A stretch of DNA of 64,000 nucleotides from NCBI RefSeq assembly GCF_006440735.1, contig NZ_VFUA01000003.1, forward strand, positions 95,435-159,434. The letters run 5' to 3'. The notes below the pieces were generated by a model. That model made no database searches and was not told where the DNA came from. It saw nothing but the letters and a program-made list of their open reading frames with translations. The DNA comes from Mesorhizobium sp. B2-7-1. Its GTDB lineage: Bacteria > Pseudomonadota > Alphaproteobacteria > Rhizobiales > Rhizobiaceae. Each line of letters starts with the position of its first letter. Within the stretch, counting starts at the first letter, position 1. The translations under genes and the position numbers were made by a program. Below are positions 54,039-63,819 of this stretch, piece after piece.

Positions 54039-55563
54039 CGCGAGCGTCGCGAAGCAGCACCCGCACGGTCTCGTCCTCGGCGATCGGCCGGTAGTCCTGC
54101 GTGAAACGGACATAGTCCTGATGGCGCGACAGCTCCTCGGCCAAGACACTGTCGTTTTTCTGAATGATGAGCATCATCGGTCGTTTCGTCTCGAGCTCGG
54201 CAAGCTTGCCGTCGATGTAGCGGTCGGCGATCTCACGATAGTGGTAGGCCGCCTCTTTGTTGCCGTCCCGGGTCGCGACTGCCGAAAGATACAGCGCCGA
54301 TTCGCTCAGCCAGTCGCTGCAATAGCGCGAAATCCATGTTCCGCCGAGGAGGCGGGTGAGCGGATGGCCCGCCGCGATATCGGAGCCGACCAGCGCGACC
54401 GTCGGCTGATGCGCCGCGGCTTCAAGCCTGGCGACAAGCTCGGCGTTCGGTTTCTGCGTTTTCATGAACGGGATGGCGGCCGCCGCTACGATGGCGGCAA
54501 GCAGCAGCTTCCGGCCCAGCTCCATTGTTTTGCCCGGTGATGAAGGATCGATTTGCGCCGTTCTCAAAAGCAGCGCCGCCAACACCAGGCTGAAGGCCGG
54601 AAATGCGTGATAAGGCCAGCCCTTGGCCTGGTAGATCAAAGCCACCGTTGCCGCGAGGGAGGCCAGCGTGAACACGCTGACCAGCGGCGACAGCGGCAAG
54701 CCCGGCCGAAGGAAATGCAACATCAGGAGCGCGATAAGATAGACCGGCCCATAGGCGATCAGCAGCCCCGGCATGTTTCCCATCCGCATGTAGGTGTCGG
54801 CCAGCGTCGGGTAGATGACGCTGAGGAATTCCGGATAAAGAAGCATCACGGCAGCGGCATAGGCGACGCAGACCAGGCCGATCACCCAGTATTCGATCGC
54901 CAGCAACGGCCATATCGACCGACGGCGCCAGGCCGCGTAAAGCGCCGGAGCGATGACGACCAGCGCGTAATAGGGCTTCACCAGCACCAGTACGCCGGCG
55001 CAAAGCCCGGCCAGCATCGCCGTCCAACGGCCGGGCATGCGGGCTTGCGGCGGCTCCGCGCGCCAGGCCGTCAGCACGAGCAAGGGCAGGAGCAGCGCAA
55101 CCCCCAGATGCTCGCGCTGGGTGAAGGCATTGCCGGGCAGGATGACGAGCAGCGCCAGGAACAGGGGCAGCATCGAAAACAGCGTGCGGTTCTCGGCAAA
55201 GCCCGCGCGCTTCGCAATCAGCGCCGCAAAGCCCAGCCCCAGCAGGCAGATCGCGTAGACATAGACATAGACCACGATTTCCGGCGCCAGGTTGAGCGCG
55301 TGCGCCAGCGCCACCGGCGGCATGAACAGCCATGCCGTGAAAGGCGGATTGGTCTCGATGAGATCGACATAGAGGCGGTCTCCACCAAGGATCCGCTCGC
55401 ACATCGTGATGATCCAGCTGGTGTCGGGTACGACACCCCACCGGGTCTGCCAGGGGACGGCCGCGACGAGGACTGCCGCGAGCAGGCACATTGTCCACTG
55501 GCGGCTCTGCGACAGCGCCCCGAGGGTCGATCCCGGCGCGAGGCGGTCCTGCAACGCATTCAT
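54001..55563 (-). CDS. Integral membrane GT-C-type glycosyltransferase-like protein
   Basis: A 520-residue protein with about ten membrane helices in the first 390 residues and a soluble tail. Between the first two helices is WGVVPDTSWIITMCERILGG then DRLYVDLIETNPPFTAW, the conserved periplasmic loop of GT-C enzymes, whose acidic residues hold the metal or sugar. Such enzymes move a sugar from polyprenyl phosphate to a periplasmic acceptor. It is the last gene of a four-gene overlapping cluster with GtrA-, methyltransferase- and GT2-type genes, where it would be the Gtr acceptor-specific enzyme. The acceptor is unknown. It starts with a four-base overlap with the gtrA-like gene. Confidence 0.78.
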   Translation of the reverse strand: MNALQDRLAPGSTLGALSQSRQWTMCLLAAVLVAAVPWQTRWGVVPDTSWIITMCERILGGDRLYVDLIETNPPFTAWLFMPPVALAHALNLAPEIVVYVYVYAICLLGLGFAALIAKRAGFAENRTLFSMLPLFLALLVILPGNAFTQREHLGVALLLPLLVLTAWRAEPPQARMPGRWTAMLAGLCAGVLVLVKPYYALVVIAPALYAAWRRRSIWPLLAIEYWVIGLVCVAYAAAVMLLYPEFLSVIYPTLADTYMRMGNMPGLLIAYGPVYLIALLMLHFLRPGLPLSPLVSVFTLASLAATVALIYQAKGWPYHAFPAFSLVLAALLLRTAQIDPSSPGKTMELGRKLLLAAIVAAAAIPFMKTQKPNAELVARLEAAAHQPTVALVGSDIAAGHPLTRLLGGTWISRYCSDWLSESALYLSAVATRDGNKEAAYHYREIADRYIDGKLAELETKRPMMLIIQKNDSVLAEELSRHQDYVRFTQDYRPIAEDETVRVLLRDARVSQAPSPAATSD

Positions 55564-55991
55564 TCGGCGGCACTCCCCGGCTCGGCGAGAGCCTTTCCGA
55601 AAACCCAGTGGCGAAGCACCACAAAATTGACGAGCGGAACGAGCAGGCAGGTCAGCGCGATGGGAATCTGCGCCGGCAGGCCGAGCCCGTCCGACAGCGC
55701 CGCAGGCAGCGCGAAGGACGTCGCCAGGCCGATCAGCGTGAGCACCGCGAAGCGCGGCGCCTCGAAACGGTGCGCCCCGCTGGAAACGAATGTGAAGTAC
55801 TTGTGCCCGGCATAGGAGAAGATTGCGGCGAGCGCGTAAGCGAGCACCGAGCCCAGGGCCGGCTTCATCGGCGTGGCCGCTGAGAACGCGGCCGCAAGCA
55901 GGGCATAGAGCAGCGTCGCGCCAATGCCGGTCGCCAGAAACCGGAGCAGTCGACGGCTTGCCAGCAGGTCAGACACGGCCGCTGCAGACAT
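55560..55991 (-). CDS. GtrA family membrane protein (putative lipid-linked sugar flippase)
   Basis: A 143-residue protein with four hydrophobic helices (about residues 15-37, 44-62, 78-98 and 106-125). The GtrA pattern is RFLATGIGATLLYALLAAAF, VLAYALAAIFSYAGHKYFTF and a final FVVLRHWVFG. GtrA proteins are thought to flip polyprenyl-phosphate sugar to the periplasm. It overlaps the membrane glycosyltransferase gene by four bases and the methyltransferase gene by 23 bases. Confidence 0.9.
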   Translation of the reverse strand: MSAAAVSDLLASRRLLRFLATGIGATLLYALLAAAFSAATPMKPALGSVLAYALAAIFSYAGHKYFTFVSSGAHRFEAPRFAVLTLIGLATSFALPAALSDGLGLPAQIPIALTCLLVPLVNFVVLRHWVFGKALAEPGSAAE

Positions 55992-56661
55992 ACTGCGCTC
56001 CGAGCGGCAGGCGCGAGAACCAGCCTTCGGCCCTGCGTGCCATCGCGTTGGCGAAGGGCAGCAGCAGGAAATGCCTTCCTTCGATTTCGCGGAGCCCGGC
56101 GGCCGTCAGCAATCGGCCGGCTTTGTGCCTGCTGATCAGCACGGCGTCCTCGTCGAAGGGGCAACGAAGCACGGCCAGCCGGGTCAACGGGTTGAAAGGA
56201 TTGTGCTCGATCACGCAGACGGCACCGCCGGGGCGCACGACACGCCGCATTTCGGCGAAGAAGCCGGCCCATTGCTCCGGCGGCACATGGTGGGCGACGC
56301 AAACGGCGAAGGCCAGATCGAAGGCGCCGTCAGGGTAGGGCAAGGCCGGACCGCGATAGTCCTTGTAGGCGACCCAGGGGTTTTCCTCACGCGCCCGGGC
56401 CACCGATTCCGCCGATATGTCGCAGCCGTCCAGGTTCGAGAAGAGCGGCCTCACATAGGGATGCAGCGCGCCGACCCCGCAACCGACGTCGAGCGCCCGG
56501 ACGCCGGCCGGATGCGCGGCAAGGCCGCGCTCGGCGATAAGCCGGGCCAGCGGTTCGACTTTGGCCTCGAGGAAGAAATCGTGCTTCAGTCCGGAGAAGC
56601 TGATCGAATCGTCGACGGTCCTGTTGTAGGTGGACCGGTATTGGTCGAAGAGCGCCGCCAT
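55969..56661 (-). CDS. SAM-dependent methyltransferase
   Basis: A 230-residue class I methyltransferase. Motif I is ALDVGCGVGALHPYV, followed by LDGCDISAESVARARE, and FDLAFAVCVAHHVPPEQW is motif II (Methyltransf_11 type). The start FDQYRSTYNRTVDDSISFSG is shared with a group of rhizobial methyltransferases near polysaccharide genes. It overlaps its neighbours on both sides, so it belongs to the glycosylation cluster and may methylate the transferred sugar or its lipid carrier. The substrate is not known. Confidence 0.85.
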   Translation of the reverse strand: MAALFDQYRSTYNRTVDDSISFSGLKHDFFLEAKVEPLARLIAERGLAAHPAGVRALDVGCGVGALHPYVRPLFSNLDGCDISAESVARAREENPWVAYKDYRGPALPYPDGAFDLAFAVCVAHHVPPEQWAGFFAEMRRVVRPGGAVCVIEHNPFNPLTRLAVLRCPFDEDAVLISRHKAGRLLTAAGLREIEGRHFLLLPFANAMARRAEGWFSRLPLGAQYVCSGRV

Positions 56662-57698
56662 CAGCCGAACCTTCTGTCGAGCGTCGACGGTGAGGCCCCC
56701 GACCGGTTGCGGTTTTCGGCGGCCATGTTCACGGCTTCCTCAAAGCCGGTCAGGCGGTCGATGACATAGAGCGGGCGGCGCTTCACTTCGGCGTGGATGC
56801 CGCCGACATAGAGGCCGATAATGCCGGTCATGAACAGGTTGATGCCCGACAGGAAGGAGATGATCACGACCGTCGAAGTCCAGCCATGGACGACGCCGCT
56901 GGCAAACAGCCAGGAGAACAGGGCGTAGACGCCAAGCAGGGCGGCAAAGCCGGAAATGGCGAGACCCGCCCACAGCGCCAGCCGCAAAGGCTTGTCGGAA
57001 AAGCTGATGACGCCATGCACCGCCAGCCGCACCATCTTCCAGAACGGATATTTGGTTTCGCCGGCCGCCCGCTCGGGTCGTTCGAACGACACCGCCGTCT
57101 GCTTGAAACCCATCCAGCCGAACATGCCGCGCACGAAGCGGTCGCGCTCGGGCATCTGCTTGAACGTGTCCAGGGCCTTCCTTCCCACGAGCCGGAAATC
57201 GCCGACGTCGCGCGGGATGGTCACCGAGGTCATCTGCTCGAGGGCGCGGTAGAAGAGGCTGGCGCTCGCGCGCTTGAACAGCGTTTCCCCCTCGCGTTTG
57301 GTGCGGCGGGCATAGACGATCTCGTAGCCTTCCTTCCATTTGGCGACGAGGTCGAGCACCACTTCGGGCGGGTCCTGCAAGTCCGCATCCATGACGACCA
57401 CGGCATCGCCGGCAGCCGCGTCCATGCCGGCGGTGATCGCGATCTGGTGGCCGAAATTGCGCGACAGTTCGATCAGCCGGAAGCGTGGATCCGAGGCGGC
57501 CATGCCGCGCAGGAAGATGACGCTTGTGTCCCGGCTGCCATCGTCGACGAAGATCGCCTCGCCGCTGGCGTCGAGCTTGTCGAGCAAGGCGGTGATCCGC
57601 CGGACAAGCAGCGGCAGCACCGCCTCCTCGTTGAAGATCGGAATGACCAGTGAATAGACCGGGGTCTTAAGGCCCGCGGCATTGCCCGCATTGATCAC
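56661..57698 (-). CDS. GtrB-like polyprenyl-phosphate glycosyltransferase (GT2, DPM1-like)
   Basis: A 345-residue protein. The GT2 domain has YSLVIPIFNEEAVLPLLVRR, FVDDGSRDTSV and the metal motif MDADLQDPPE (D104, D106). KYPFWKMVRLAVHGVISFSDKP is typical of the DPM1/GtrB group, followed by two C-terminal membrane helices. It makes polyprenyl-phosphate sugar on the cytosolic face. It is first in a four-gene overlapping cluster (GT2, methyltransferase, GtrA, GT-C), the logic of Gtr systems that decorate O-antigen or other envelope glycans. Confidence 0.9.
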   Translation of the reverse strand: MINAGNAAGLKTPVYSLVIPIFNEEAVLPLLVRRITALLDKLDASGEAIFVDDGSRDTSVIFLRGMAASDPRFRLIELSRNFGHQIAITAGMDAAAGDAVVVMDADLQDPPEVVLDLVAKWKEGYEIVYARRTKREGETLFKRASASLFYRALEQMTSVTIPRDVGDFRLVGRKALDTFKQMPERDRFVRGMFGWMGFKQTAVSFERPERAAGETKYPFWKMVRLAVHGVISFSDKPLRLALWAGLAISGFAALLGVYALFSWLFASGVVHGWTSTVVIISFLSGINLFMTGIIGLYVGGIHAEVKRRPLYVIDRLTGFEEAVNMAAENRNRSGASPSTLDRRFG

Positions 57699-57722
57699 CG
57701 GTTGCCTCCCGACACCCGCCAG

Positions 57723-57830
57723 TGCATGTCGCCCAAAGCGCGTAGCGGTTTTGGGAAAACGACATGCATGAAAGCAAAGATCTGAAGCGCGTCGTCTGCA
57801 CCGTTTCAGCGCGGCGCGCTTTAGAGTTTG
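57723..57830. repeat. Short nested-palindrome repeat (copy 3) plus a GC hairpin
   Basis: TGCATGTCG (57723-57731) pairs with CGACATGCA (57760-57768) around CCCAAA...GGTTTTGGG, followed by TGAAAGCAAAGATC as in copy 1 (AGAAGCAAAGAGTC). A second hairpin using GAAGCGCG and CGCGCTT follows. It lies between coaA and the GT2 gene. Confidence 0.75.
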
Positions 57831-57874
57831 GCTGGCAACGCTAGTTGGGATTGCCTAAGGCGTCGTTAAGGGGG

Positions 57875-58834
57875 TCACAATTTCCTTAACGCCACTTCCT
57901 CGATGAGGTGGTTGGCGCCCTTGCGCAGGATGAGGTCGGCCCTTGCCCTGGTCGGCAGGATGTTCTCGCGCAGGTTCTTCAGGTTGATGTTGGCCCAGAG
58001 CCCCTCGGCGATAGCGCGCGCGGCATCCTGCGACAGCTGCGAATAGCGGTGGAAGAACGAGTCCGGATTGCGGAAGGCGGTTTCGCGCAGCCGCATGAAA
58101 CGCTGGATGTACCATTGATGGATCAGCTTCTCGTCGGCGTCGATATAGATGGCGAAATCGAAGAAGTCGGACAGGAACGGCACGATCTTGCCGTCCTTCG
58201 GCAGCTTGCCCGGCTGCAGGACGTTGATGCCCTCGAAGATCAATATGTCGGGACGGTCGATGGTGACGAACTCGCCCGGAATGACGTCATAGGTCAGGTG
58301 CGAGTAGACCGGCGCGATGACGCTGCTTTGCGCCGACTTGATGCCGGACAGGAACCTGAGCAGCGCGCCGACGTCGTAGCTCTCGGGGAAGCCCTTGCGC
58401 TCCATGAGGTTCTCGCGGCGCAGGATCTCGTTGGGCAAGAGGAAGCCGTCGGTGGTGATGAGGTCGACCTTCGGGCTCGACGGCCAGCGCGCCAGAAGCT
58501 CCTTCAGCACGCGCGCCGTGGTCGACTTGCCGACCGCGACCGAGCCCGCGATGCCGATGATGAAGGGTGTCTTGACGACGTCCTGCGCCTTGAAGAAGGC
58601 CTGGCGTTGCCGAAACAGCAGCTGGCTCGCCTCGACATGCGCCGAAAGCAGCCGCGAAAGCGAGAGGTAGATGCGCTTGACCTCTTCGAGGTCGACCGGG
58701 TCGTTGAGCGAGCGCAGCCGGTCGATCTCGTCCTCGGTGAGCGTCAGCGGCGTGTCGGCGCGGAACTGCGACCATTGCTCGGCGGAGAAGAAGCGATAGG
58801 GGGAATATTTCTCGGTCGGAGCAAGTTGGTCCAT
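57875..58834 (-). CDS. coaA: Pantothenate kinase (type I)
   Basis: A 319-residue enzyme of usual length. The P-loop GSVAVGKS is at residues 97-104, followed by [13 protein letters not shown] and [32 protein letters not shown] is the conserved start. It phosphorylates pantothenate, the first and controlling step of coenzyme A synthesis. It ends the his operon, 37 bases after hisE, a common rhizobial linkage. Confidence 0.97.
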   Translation of the reverse strand: MDQLAPTEKYSPYRFFSAEQWSQFRADTPLTLTEDEIDRLRSLNDPVDLEEVKRIYLSLSRLLSAHVEASQLLFRQRQAFFKAQDVVKTPFIIGIAGSVAVGKSTTARVLKELLARWPSSPKVDLITTDGFLLPNEILRRENLMERKGFPESYDVGALLRFLSGIKSAQSSVIAPVYSHLTYDVIPGEFVTIDRPDILIFEGINVLQPGKLPKDGKIVPFLSDFFDFAIYIDADEKLIHQWYIQRFMRLRETAFRNPDSFFHRYSQLSQDAARAIAEGLWANINLKNLRENILPTRARADLILRKGANHLIEEVALRKL

Positions 58835-58871
58835 CGGGTTTCCTGCCCTCCTCGCCGTCAGCCCCGGGCCG

Positions 58872-59204
58872 TCAACCCCGGGGGCGGGACGCCTTCTCGG
58901 CGATGCCCGAGCGGCCGGTGCGGCCTTCGAGCTCCTTCAGCACGTCGTCAAGCGGAATGCCCGCTATGCCCAGGACGACCAGCCAATGATACAGAAGATC
59001 GGCACTTTCCGAAACGAGCGCCTGCTTGTCGCCGCGGATGGCGGCGATCACCGTTTCCACAGCCTCCTCGCCGAGCTTCTGCGCCGCCTTGTCGATGCCC
59101 TTGGCGAACAGTTTCGCCGTCCACGAGTCCGCGTCGCCGGAATGGGCGCGTTGGTGGATGATCATTTCCAGGTCGGCGAGCGAAAAGTCTGCCATAACAG
59201 TCAT
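58872..59204 (-). CDS. hisE: Phosphoribosyl-ATP pyrophosphatase
   Basis: A 110-residue all-alpha NTP pyrophosphohydrolase. [14 protein letters not shown] and [14 protein letters not shown] hold the metal-binding glutamates and aspartate. It hydrolyses PR-ATP to PR-AMP in histidine synthesis. The start [13 protein letters not shown] allows either ATG 59202-59204 or 59193-59195. It follows hisF without a gap. Confidence 0.96.
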   Translation of the reverse strand: MTVMADFSLADLEMIIHQRAHSGDADSWTAKLFAKGIDKAAQKLGEEAVETVIAAIRGDKQALVSESADLLYHWLVVLGIAGIPLDDVLKELEGRTGRSGIAEKASRPRG

Positions 59205-59996
59205 TTATGCCCCACAGGTAGCCGAGTCCAGCCGCATAGGCAGGCCGGCATTGGCCATGTGCGCCTTGGCCTCGGCGATCGTGTAGGTGCCGAAATGGAA
59301 GATCGAGGCGGCAAGCACGGCGCCCGCATGGCCGTCGCGGATGCCTTCGACCAGATGATCGAGCGTTCCGACGCCGCCGGAAGCGATCACCGGCGCGCGC
59401 ACGGCGTCGGCGATCGCGCGTGTCAGCGCAATGTCATAGCCTGCCTTGGTGCCGTCGCGGTCCATCGAGGTCAAAAGGATCTCGCCGGCGCCGCGCTCGA
59501 CCATCTTTCTGGCGAAGTCGACGGCGTCGATGCCGGTCTTCTCGCGCCCGCCATGGGTGAAGATTTCCCAGCGGTCGGCCTCGCCTTGCGCCGACACCTT
59601 CTTGGCGTCGATCGCCACGACGATGCACTGGTTGCCGAACTTGTCGGCGGCTTCCGCCACGAAATCAGGGTTCTTCACCGCCGCCGTGTTGATCGACACC
59701 TTGTCGGCGCCGGCGAGCAGCAGCTTGCGGATGTCGGCCACCTGGCGCACGCCGCCGCCGACGGTGAGCGGCATGAAACATTGCTCGGCCGTCCTGGCGA
59801 CCACGTCGAAGATCGTCTCGCGGTTGTCGGACGATGCGGTGATGTCGAGGAAGCAGAGCTCGTCGGCGCCGGCGGCGTCATATGCCTTGGCGGCCTCGAC
59901 CGGATCGCCGGCATCGATGAGGTCGACGAAATTGACGCCCTTGACGACGCGGCCGTTCTTGACGTCGAGGCACGGAATGACGCGGGCCTTGAGCAT
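59205..59996 (-). CDS. hisF: Imidazole glycerol phosphate synthase subunit HisF
   Basis: A 263-residue TIM barrel starting [20 protein letters not shown], with catalytic D11. The second aspartate is in [10 protein letters not shown], and [21 protein letters not shown] and [12 protein letters not shown] follow. With HisH it makes imidazole glycerol phosphate and AICAR. The 46-codon upstream frame lies in the arginase-like gene and is rejected. Its ATG overlaps the stop of that gene by one base (TGATG). Confidence 0.97.
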   Translation of the reverse strand: MLKARVIPCLDVKNGRVVKGVNFVDLIDAGDPVEAAKAYDAAGADELCFLDITASSDNRETIFDVVARTAEQCFMPLTVGGGVRQVADIRKLLLAGADKVSINTAAVKNPDFVAEAADKFGNQCIVVAIDAKKVSAQGEADRWEIFTHGGREKTGIDAVDFARKMVERGAGEILLTSMDRDGTKAGYDIALTRAIADAVRAPVIASGGVGTLDHLVEGIRDGHAGAVLAASIFHFGTYTIAEAKAHMANAGLPMRLDSATCGA

Positions 59997-60835
59997 CACT
60001 TGCCTTCCAGGGTCGAGAGCAGGTCGACCACCAGCTCGCCGACCAGCGGCGGCACGTCGCCCTTGGGGTCGAAGGCCGGATCGTAGGCCGAGATGGTGAG
60101 CCCAGCAATCGAAAGCGGCCCGGCGAGGCCGCACATCGCGCTGCGCACCTGCTCCGGCGCCGGACCGCCGGGCGTGGTGTAGCGGTTGGCCTGCAGCTTA
60201 TCCGGGTCGTGCACGTCGAGATCGACATGCATATGCACCTGGTTCGCGCCGTCGGCCTTCAGCCGCTGCGCAGCAGCCTTCCAGTCCGGGCATTCGGTCC
60301 GGATGATCGGCAGCGTCTCCAGCAGGTCCTTTTCGGCGGCGTCGAGGTCGCGCGCATTGACCAGGACGCAACGCGACGGATCGACCGGCTTGAAGCCCGG
60401 TATCTGCGCCGCCATCGCTCGCCAGCACAGGCCGAGCGTGGTGGCCAGCGCCATGCCGTCGAGAAAGCCCGTCGTGCTGGTTTCCGGCGTGTTGAGGTCG
60501 CCATGCTGGTCGGCCCAGATGATGGCGTCCGCGCCGGCGCCGGCCACGGCGCCGGCGGCGGTCAGGCAGTTGCCGGCCAGCACGATCGGAAACCGCTTCT
60601 TGTCCATCGCGATGCGGACCTCGCCCGAAACGGCGTTGCAGACGGCGAATCCGGTGCCGATCTCGCGCTCTTCTTCGTCCTCGACCACCTTGCCGATGTC
60701 ATGCACCTCGACGTCGTGGCCGGCGAGCTTCAGCGCCTCGGCCAGTCCGCCCGAAATCAGCGCGTCAGGGCCCTGGCCGCAGCCGCCGTGGAAATGACCG
60801 CTGTCATAGGATGCCAGGATGATGGAAATGTTCAC
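59996..60835 (-). CDS. Arginase/ureohydrolase-fold protein with altered metal site
   Basis: A 279-residue protein with GTG start (60833-60835) overlapping the hisA stop (TAGTG). The fold is recognised from [11 protein letters not shown] (D109, H111, D113) and [11 protein letters not shown] (D205, D207), equal to two of the three metal motifs of arginases and agmatinases. The first motif, GGDH in arginase, reads AGNC here (C90 in place of the histidine ligand), and the usual G-N-x-H-G substrate loop reads TTGFLDG. It may be an active variant for another guanidino or amide substrate, or non-catalytic. Its place between hisA and hisF, with one-base overlaps on both sides, suggests co-production with histidine enzymes. 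Confidence 0.85.
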   Translation of the reverse strand: MNISIILASYDSGHFHGGCGQGPDALISGGLAEALKLAGHDVEVHDIGKVVEDEEEREIGTGFAVCNAVSGEVRIAMDKKRFPIVLAGNCLTAAGAVAGAGADAIIWADQHGDLNTPETSTTGFLDGMALATTLGLCWRAMAAQIPGFKPVDPSRCVLVNARDLDAAEKDLLETLPIIRTECPDWKAAAQRLKADGANQVHMHVDLDVHDPDKLQANRYTTPGGPAPEQVRSAMCGLAGPLSIAGLTISAYDPAFDPKGDVPPLVGELVVDLLSTLEGK

Positions 60836-61578
60836 TATTCTGCCTCCGCCCGCTCGCCGCGCAGGATCGCCAGCGCCTCGGCCGGGTCGATACGTCCGTC
60901 ATATAGGGCGCGGCCGGAGATCGCGCCTTCGAGTTTTTGCGCATCGGGCATGGTCATGCGCACGATGTCGGCGATCGAGCCGAGGCCGCCGGACGCGATC
61001 ACCGGGATGGACACCGCCTCGGCGAGGCTGATCGTCGAATCCCAGTTGATGCCGGAAAGCACGCCGTCGCGGTCGATGTCGGTGTAGATGATGGCGGCGA
61101 CGCCCGCGCCCTCGAATTTCCTGGCCAGCTCGATCACGCCGAGCTCGGAGGCCTCGGCCCAGCCTTCCACCGCCACCTTGCCGCCCTTGGCGTCGATGCC
61201 GACGGCGACCTTGCCCGGGAACGCCTTGCAGGCTTGCTTGACCAGCTCCGGCTCGCGCACCGCGATCGTGCCCAGGATGACGCGGGCGAGGCCGCGATCC
61301 AGCCAGTCCTCGATCTGCGGCAAGGTGCGGATGCCGCCGCCGAGCTGCACCGGGTTCTTCGTCGCCTTCAGGATGGCGCCGACCGCCGCCGAATTGACGC
61401 TCTGGCCCTTGAAGGCGCCGTTCAAATCGACGACATGCAGCCACTCGAAGCCCTGATCCTCGAAGGCCTTGGCCTGGGCAGCCGGATCGTCGTTATAGAT
61501 GGTAGCGGTGGCCATGTCGCCGTGCTTCAGGCGCACGCATTGGCCGTCCTTGAGGTCTATCGCCGGAAACAGGATCAT
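60835..61578 (-). CDS. hisA: Phosphoribosylformimino-5-aminoimidazole carboxamide ribotide isomerase
   Basis: A 247-residue TIM barrel starting [20 protein letters not shown], with catalytic D8. [36 protein letters not shown] and [12 protein letters not shown] follow. It performs the Amadori rearrangement of ProFAR to PRFAR. It lies three bases after the DUF1330 gene and overlaps the arginase-like gene by one base. Confidence 0.97.
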   Translation of the reverse strand: MILFPAIDLKDGQCVRLKHGDMATATIYNDDPAAQAKAFEDQGFEWLHVVDLNGAFKGQSVNSAAVGAILKATKNPVQLGGGIRTLPQIEDWLDRGLARVILGTIAVREPELVKQACKAFPGKVAVGIDAKGGKVAVEGWAEASELGVIELARKFEGAGVAAIIYTDIDRDGVLSGINWDSTISLAEAVSIPVIASGGLGSIADIVRMTMPDAQKLEGAISGRALYDGRIDPAEALAILRGERAEAE

Positions 61579-61581
61579 GGG

Positions 61582-61872
61582 TCAGGGGCCCTCGACGATG
61601 ACGAAATGGCCGGTCGAAGCGGCGAGCCGGAACTTCGAGGCCTCCTGATACTCCGGCGATTGGTAGCAGGCTACCGCCGTGTCGTAGGAATCGAACTCCA
61701 CCACCACGTGGCGATTTCCCGTCGGCGCTTCGGGGTTTTCATAGCGGCCCGCCCGAACGATGAACTTCGCCCCATATTTGGCGAACGCCCTGGCGTTGGC
61801 TTCGATGTATTTTTTATAGATTTCCGGGTCGCGCACGTCGATCAGCGCGATCCAATAGCCCTTCTTGCTCAT
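61582..61872 (-). CDS. DUF1330 protein (dimeric alpha-beta barrel)
   Basis: A 96-residue protein starting MSKKGYWIALIDVRDPEIYK, containing AKFIVRAGRYENPEAPTGNR and VVVEFDSYDTAVACYQSPEY, the DUF1330 signature. The family has a ferredoxin-like dimeric fold and no established reaction. It lies between hisH and hisA with gaps of one and three bases, so it is part of the his operon. Any link to histidine synthesis is only positional. Confidence 0.92.
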   Translation of the reverse strand: MSKKGYWIALIDVRDPEIYKKYIEANARAFAKYGAKFIVRAGRYENPEAPTGNRHVVVEFDSYDTAVACYQSPEYQEASKFRLAASTGHFVIVEGP

Positions 61873-61873
61873 G

Positions 61874-62524
61874 TTAGGGCCTCCATTTCAGGAAGTTGGT
61901 GATCAAAGCCAGGCCGAGCGCCTGGCTCTTTTCGGGATGGAACTGCGTGCCGGCGAGGTTGTCGCGGGCAACCGCGGCCGTGACCGGCCCGCCATAGTCC
62001 GCTGTCGCCAGAACCTCGGCCGGGTTCTTCGCCTCAAGATGATAGGAATGGACGAAATAGGCGTGCAGCCCCTTCGGGCCGGTCTCGATGCCGGAAAACA
62101 GCGGATGCGGGCGGGCAAGCTCGATCGTGTTCCAGCCGATCTGCGGGATCTTCAGCGCCGGGTCGGAGGGCGTGATCTCCTTGACGTCGCCGGCGATCCA
62201 GCCGAGGCCCTTGGTGACGGTTTTCTCCAACCCGCGTTCCGACATTAGCTGCATGCCGACGCAGATGCCGAGGAACGGCCGTCCCTTGCGAAGGGCCGCC
62301 TCTTCCACCGCCTCCCACATGCCGGCAACGGCACGAAGTCCGGCGGCGCAATCGGCATAGGCGCCGACGCCCGGCAGCACGATGCGGTCGGCGGAACGCA
62401 CCCGCTCGGCGTCGGCCGTCAGATCGATCGTCGCGGCAAGGCCCGCCTCATGCGCGGCGCGCTCGAAGGACTTGGTGGCCGAGCGCAGATTGCCCGAGCC
62501 GTAGTCGATGATGGCTACCCGCAT
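61874..62524 (-). CDS. hisH: Imidazole glycerol phosphate synthase subunit HisH (glutamine amidotransferase)
   Basis: A 216-residue class I glutamine amidotransferase. The start [20 protein letters not shown] is conserved, the nucleophile is C88 in [13 protein letters not shown], and the catalytic H and E are in [10 protein letters not shown]. It supplies ammonia to HisF. Placed between the DUF2628 and DUF1330 genes of the his operon. Confidence 0.97.
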   Translation of the reverse strand: MRVAIIDYGSGNLRSATKSFERAAHEAGLAATIDLTADAERVRSADRIVLPGVGAYADCAAGLRAVAGMWEAVEEAALRKGRPFLGICVGMQLMSERGLEKTVTKGLGWIAGDVKEITPSDPALKIPQIGWNTIELARPHPLFSGIETGPKGLHAYFVHSYHLEAKNPAEVLATADYGGPVTAAVARDNLAGTQFHPEKSQALGLALITNFLKWRP

Positions 62525-62525
62525 G

Positions 62526-63002
62526 TCAGGGCCTTCCAGGCGTGTGGGTCAAGCCCAGCGCCATGCCGGTCTGCGGCGGACGGGCCTGCGACGCATCCGG
62601 CACGATGCGCGGCATGGCGGGTTCCTCCTCGCCATCGTCGCCGGTCTCCAGCGCGTAGCGCGTCTCGGCATCGCCGAGATTGCCGGCCTCGACCACGCCC
62701 CATTCGCGCCAGCCGCGCCGGCGCAGCGAAGCGATGCGCAGGCCCTGGCCTTCGAACCCGACATAGAGCGAGACCAGCAGCGACAGCAGCGATCCGGCCC
62801 CTTCGAGCCCGAGCCTCTCGCCGGCCACCGACAGGAGCGCCATGACGATGAAGGTCAAGGCCGCCTCGATCCACAGCCGGTGCCAGGCGAGCCAGAGCGG
62901 CGCGACCAGAAAACCCAGCCAGGTGAAGCTGTCGCGCACGAAAATTGCGTCCCCGGCCCTGTTGCCGCCGACCGGCGGCTCCATCACGACATAGATCGCC
63001 AT
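62526..63002 (-). CDS. DUF2628 membrane protein
   Basis: A 158-residue protein starting [20 protein letters not shown] then [20 protein letters not shown], the DUF2628 signature. Two or three hydrophobic helices lie in residues 28-90, followed by an acidic and proline-rich tail. The function is unknown. It is placed one base from hisH and four bases after hisB, and the same linkage is common in Rhizobiales. Confidence 0.9.
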   Translation of the reverse strand: MAIYVVMEPPVGGNRAGDAIFVRDSFTWLGFLVAPLWLAWHRLWIEAALTFIVMALLSVAGERLGLEGAGSLLSLLVSLYVGFEGQGLRIASLRRRGWREWGVVEAGNLGDAETRYALETGDDGEEEPAMPRIVPDASQARPPQTGMALGLTHTPGRP

Positions 63003-63006
63003 AGGG

Positions 63007-63603
63007 TTATCCTTTCAGGGATCCCTTGGTGGAAGGCACCGCGTCGGGCTGGCGCGGATCGGGCTCCAGCGCCGCGCGCAGCGCCCGCGCCACCGCCTTG
63101 AAGCAGGTTTCGGCGATATGATGGTTGTTGGCGCCGTAATGATTGTTCACATGCAGCGTGATGCCGGCATTCTGCGCCAGCGCCTGGAAGAACTCGCGCA
63201 CCAGCTCGGTGTCGAACGTACCGATCTTCGGCGCCGAGAAGGCGACGTTCCAGACCAGGAAGGGCCGGCCGGAGACGTCTATCGCGGCCCTGGTCAGCGT
63301 CTCATCCATGGCAAGGTCGATCGAGGCATAGCGCATGATGCCGCGCCGTTCGCCCAGCGCCTTGCTCAGCGCCTGGCCGATCGCGATGCCGGTGTCCTCG
63401 ACCGTGTGGTGGTCGTCGATATGCAGGTCGCCCTTGGCCTTGATCGTCATGTCGATCAGCGAATGCCGCGACAGCTGGTCGAGCATATGATCGAAGAAGC
63501 CGACGCCGGTCGAAATGTCGGACTTTCCCTTGCCGTCGACATGGAGGGAGACCGAAATCTCGGTTTCCTTGGTCTTGCGGCTGACTTCGGCGGAACGCGT
63601 CAT
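63007..63603 (-). CDS. hisB: Imidazoleglycerol-phosphate dehydratase
   Basis: A 198-residue monofunctional enzyme. Metal-binding histidines are in [31 protein letters not shown] and [18 protein letters not shown], and the C-terminal tail is of usual form. It dehydrates imidazole glycerol phosphate to the acetol phosphate. It is the first gene of the his operon here and divergent from hslV, with a 216-base gap in which I see no further gene. Confidence 0.97.
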   Translation of the reverse strand: MTRSAEVSRKTKETEISVSLHVDGKGKSDISTGVGFFDHMLDQLSRHSLIDMTIKAKGDLHIDDHHTVEDTGIAIGQALSKALGERRGIMRYASIDLAMDETLTRAAIDVSGRPFLVWNVAFSAPKIGTFDTELVREFFQALAQNAGITLHVNNHYGANNHHIAETCFKAVARALRAALEPDPRQPDAVPSTKGSLKG

Positions 63604-63819
63604 CGCTCTGTCCTTGTTGCCCGTTCGGAGGGCCCGGGGCTTGAAAACGAGAGCCTTCTATCAGCATGATCCGGCGATTGCCAGTTGCCATTCCGGTCGC
63701 TGTCGACCCAGGCCAGGACCGGTTTGCAATCGTTGGCCTCATGCATACATATGGCCGATAAAACTTACTCGTACCGCGCCAATCGCCTTTCTAGAGGGAT
63801 AGCGCGAATCGGAGCTAAA

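Noticed and set aside
59996..60134. Longer HisF starting at 60134
   Set aside because: The extension lies entirely inside the arginase-like gene, and the universal HisF start [11 protein letters not shown] is at 59996.
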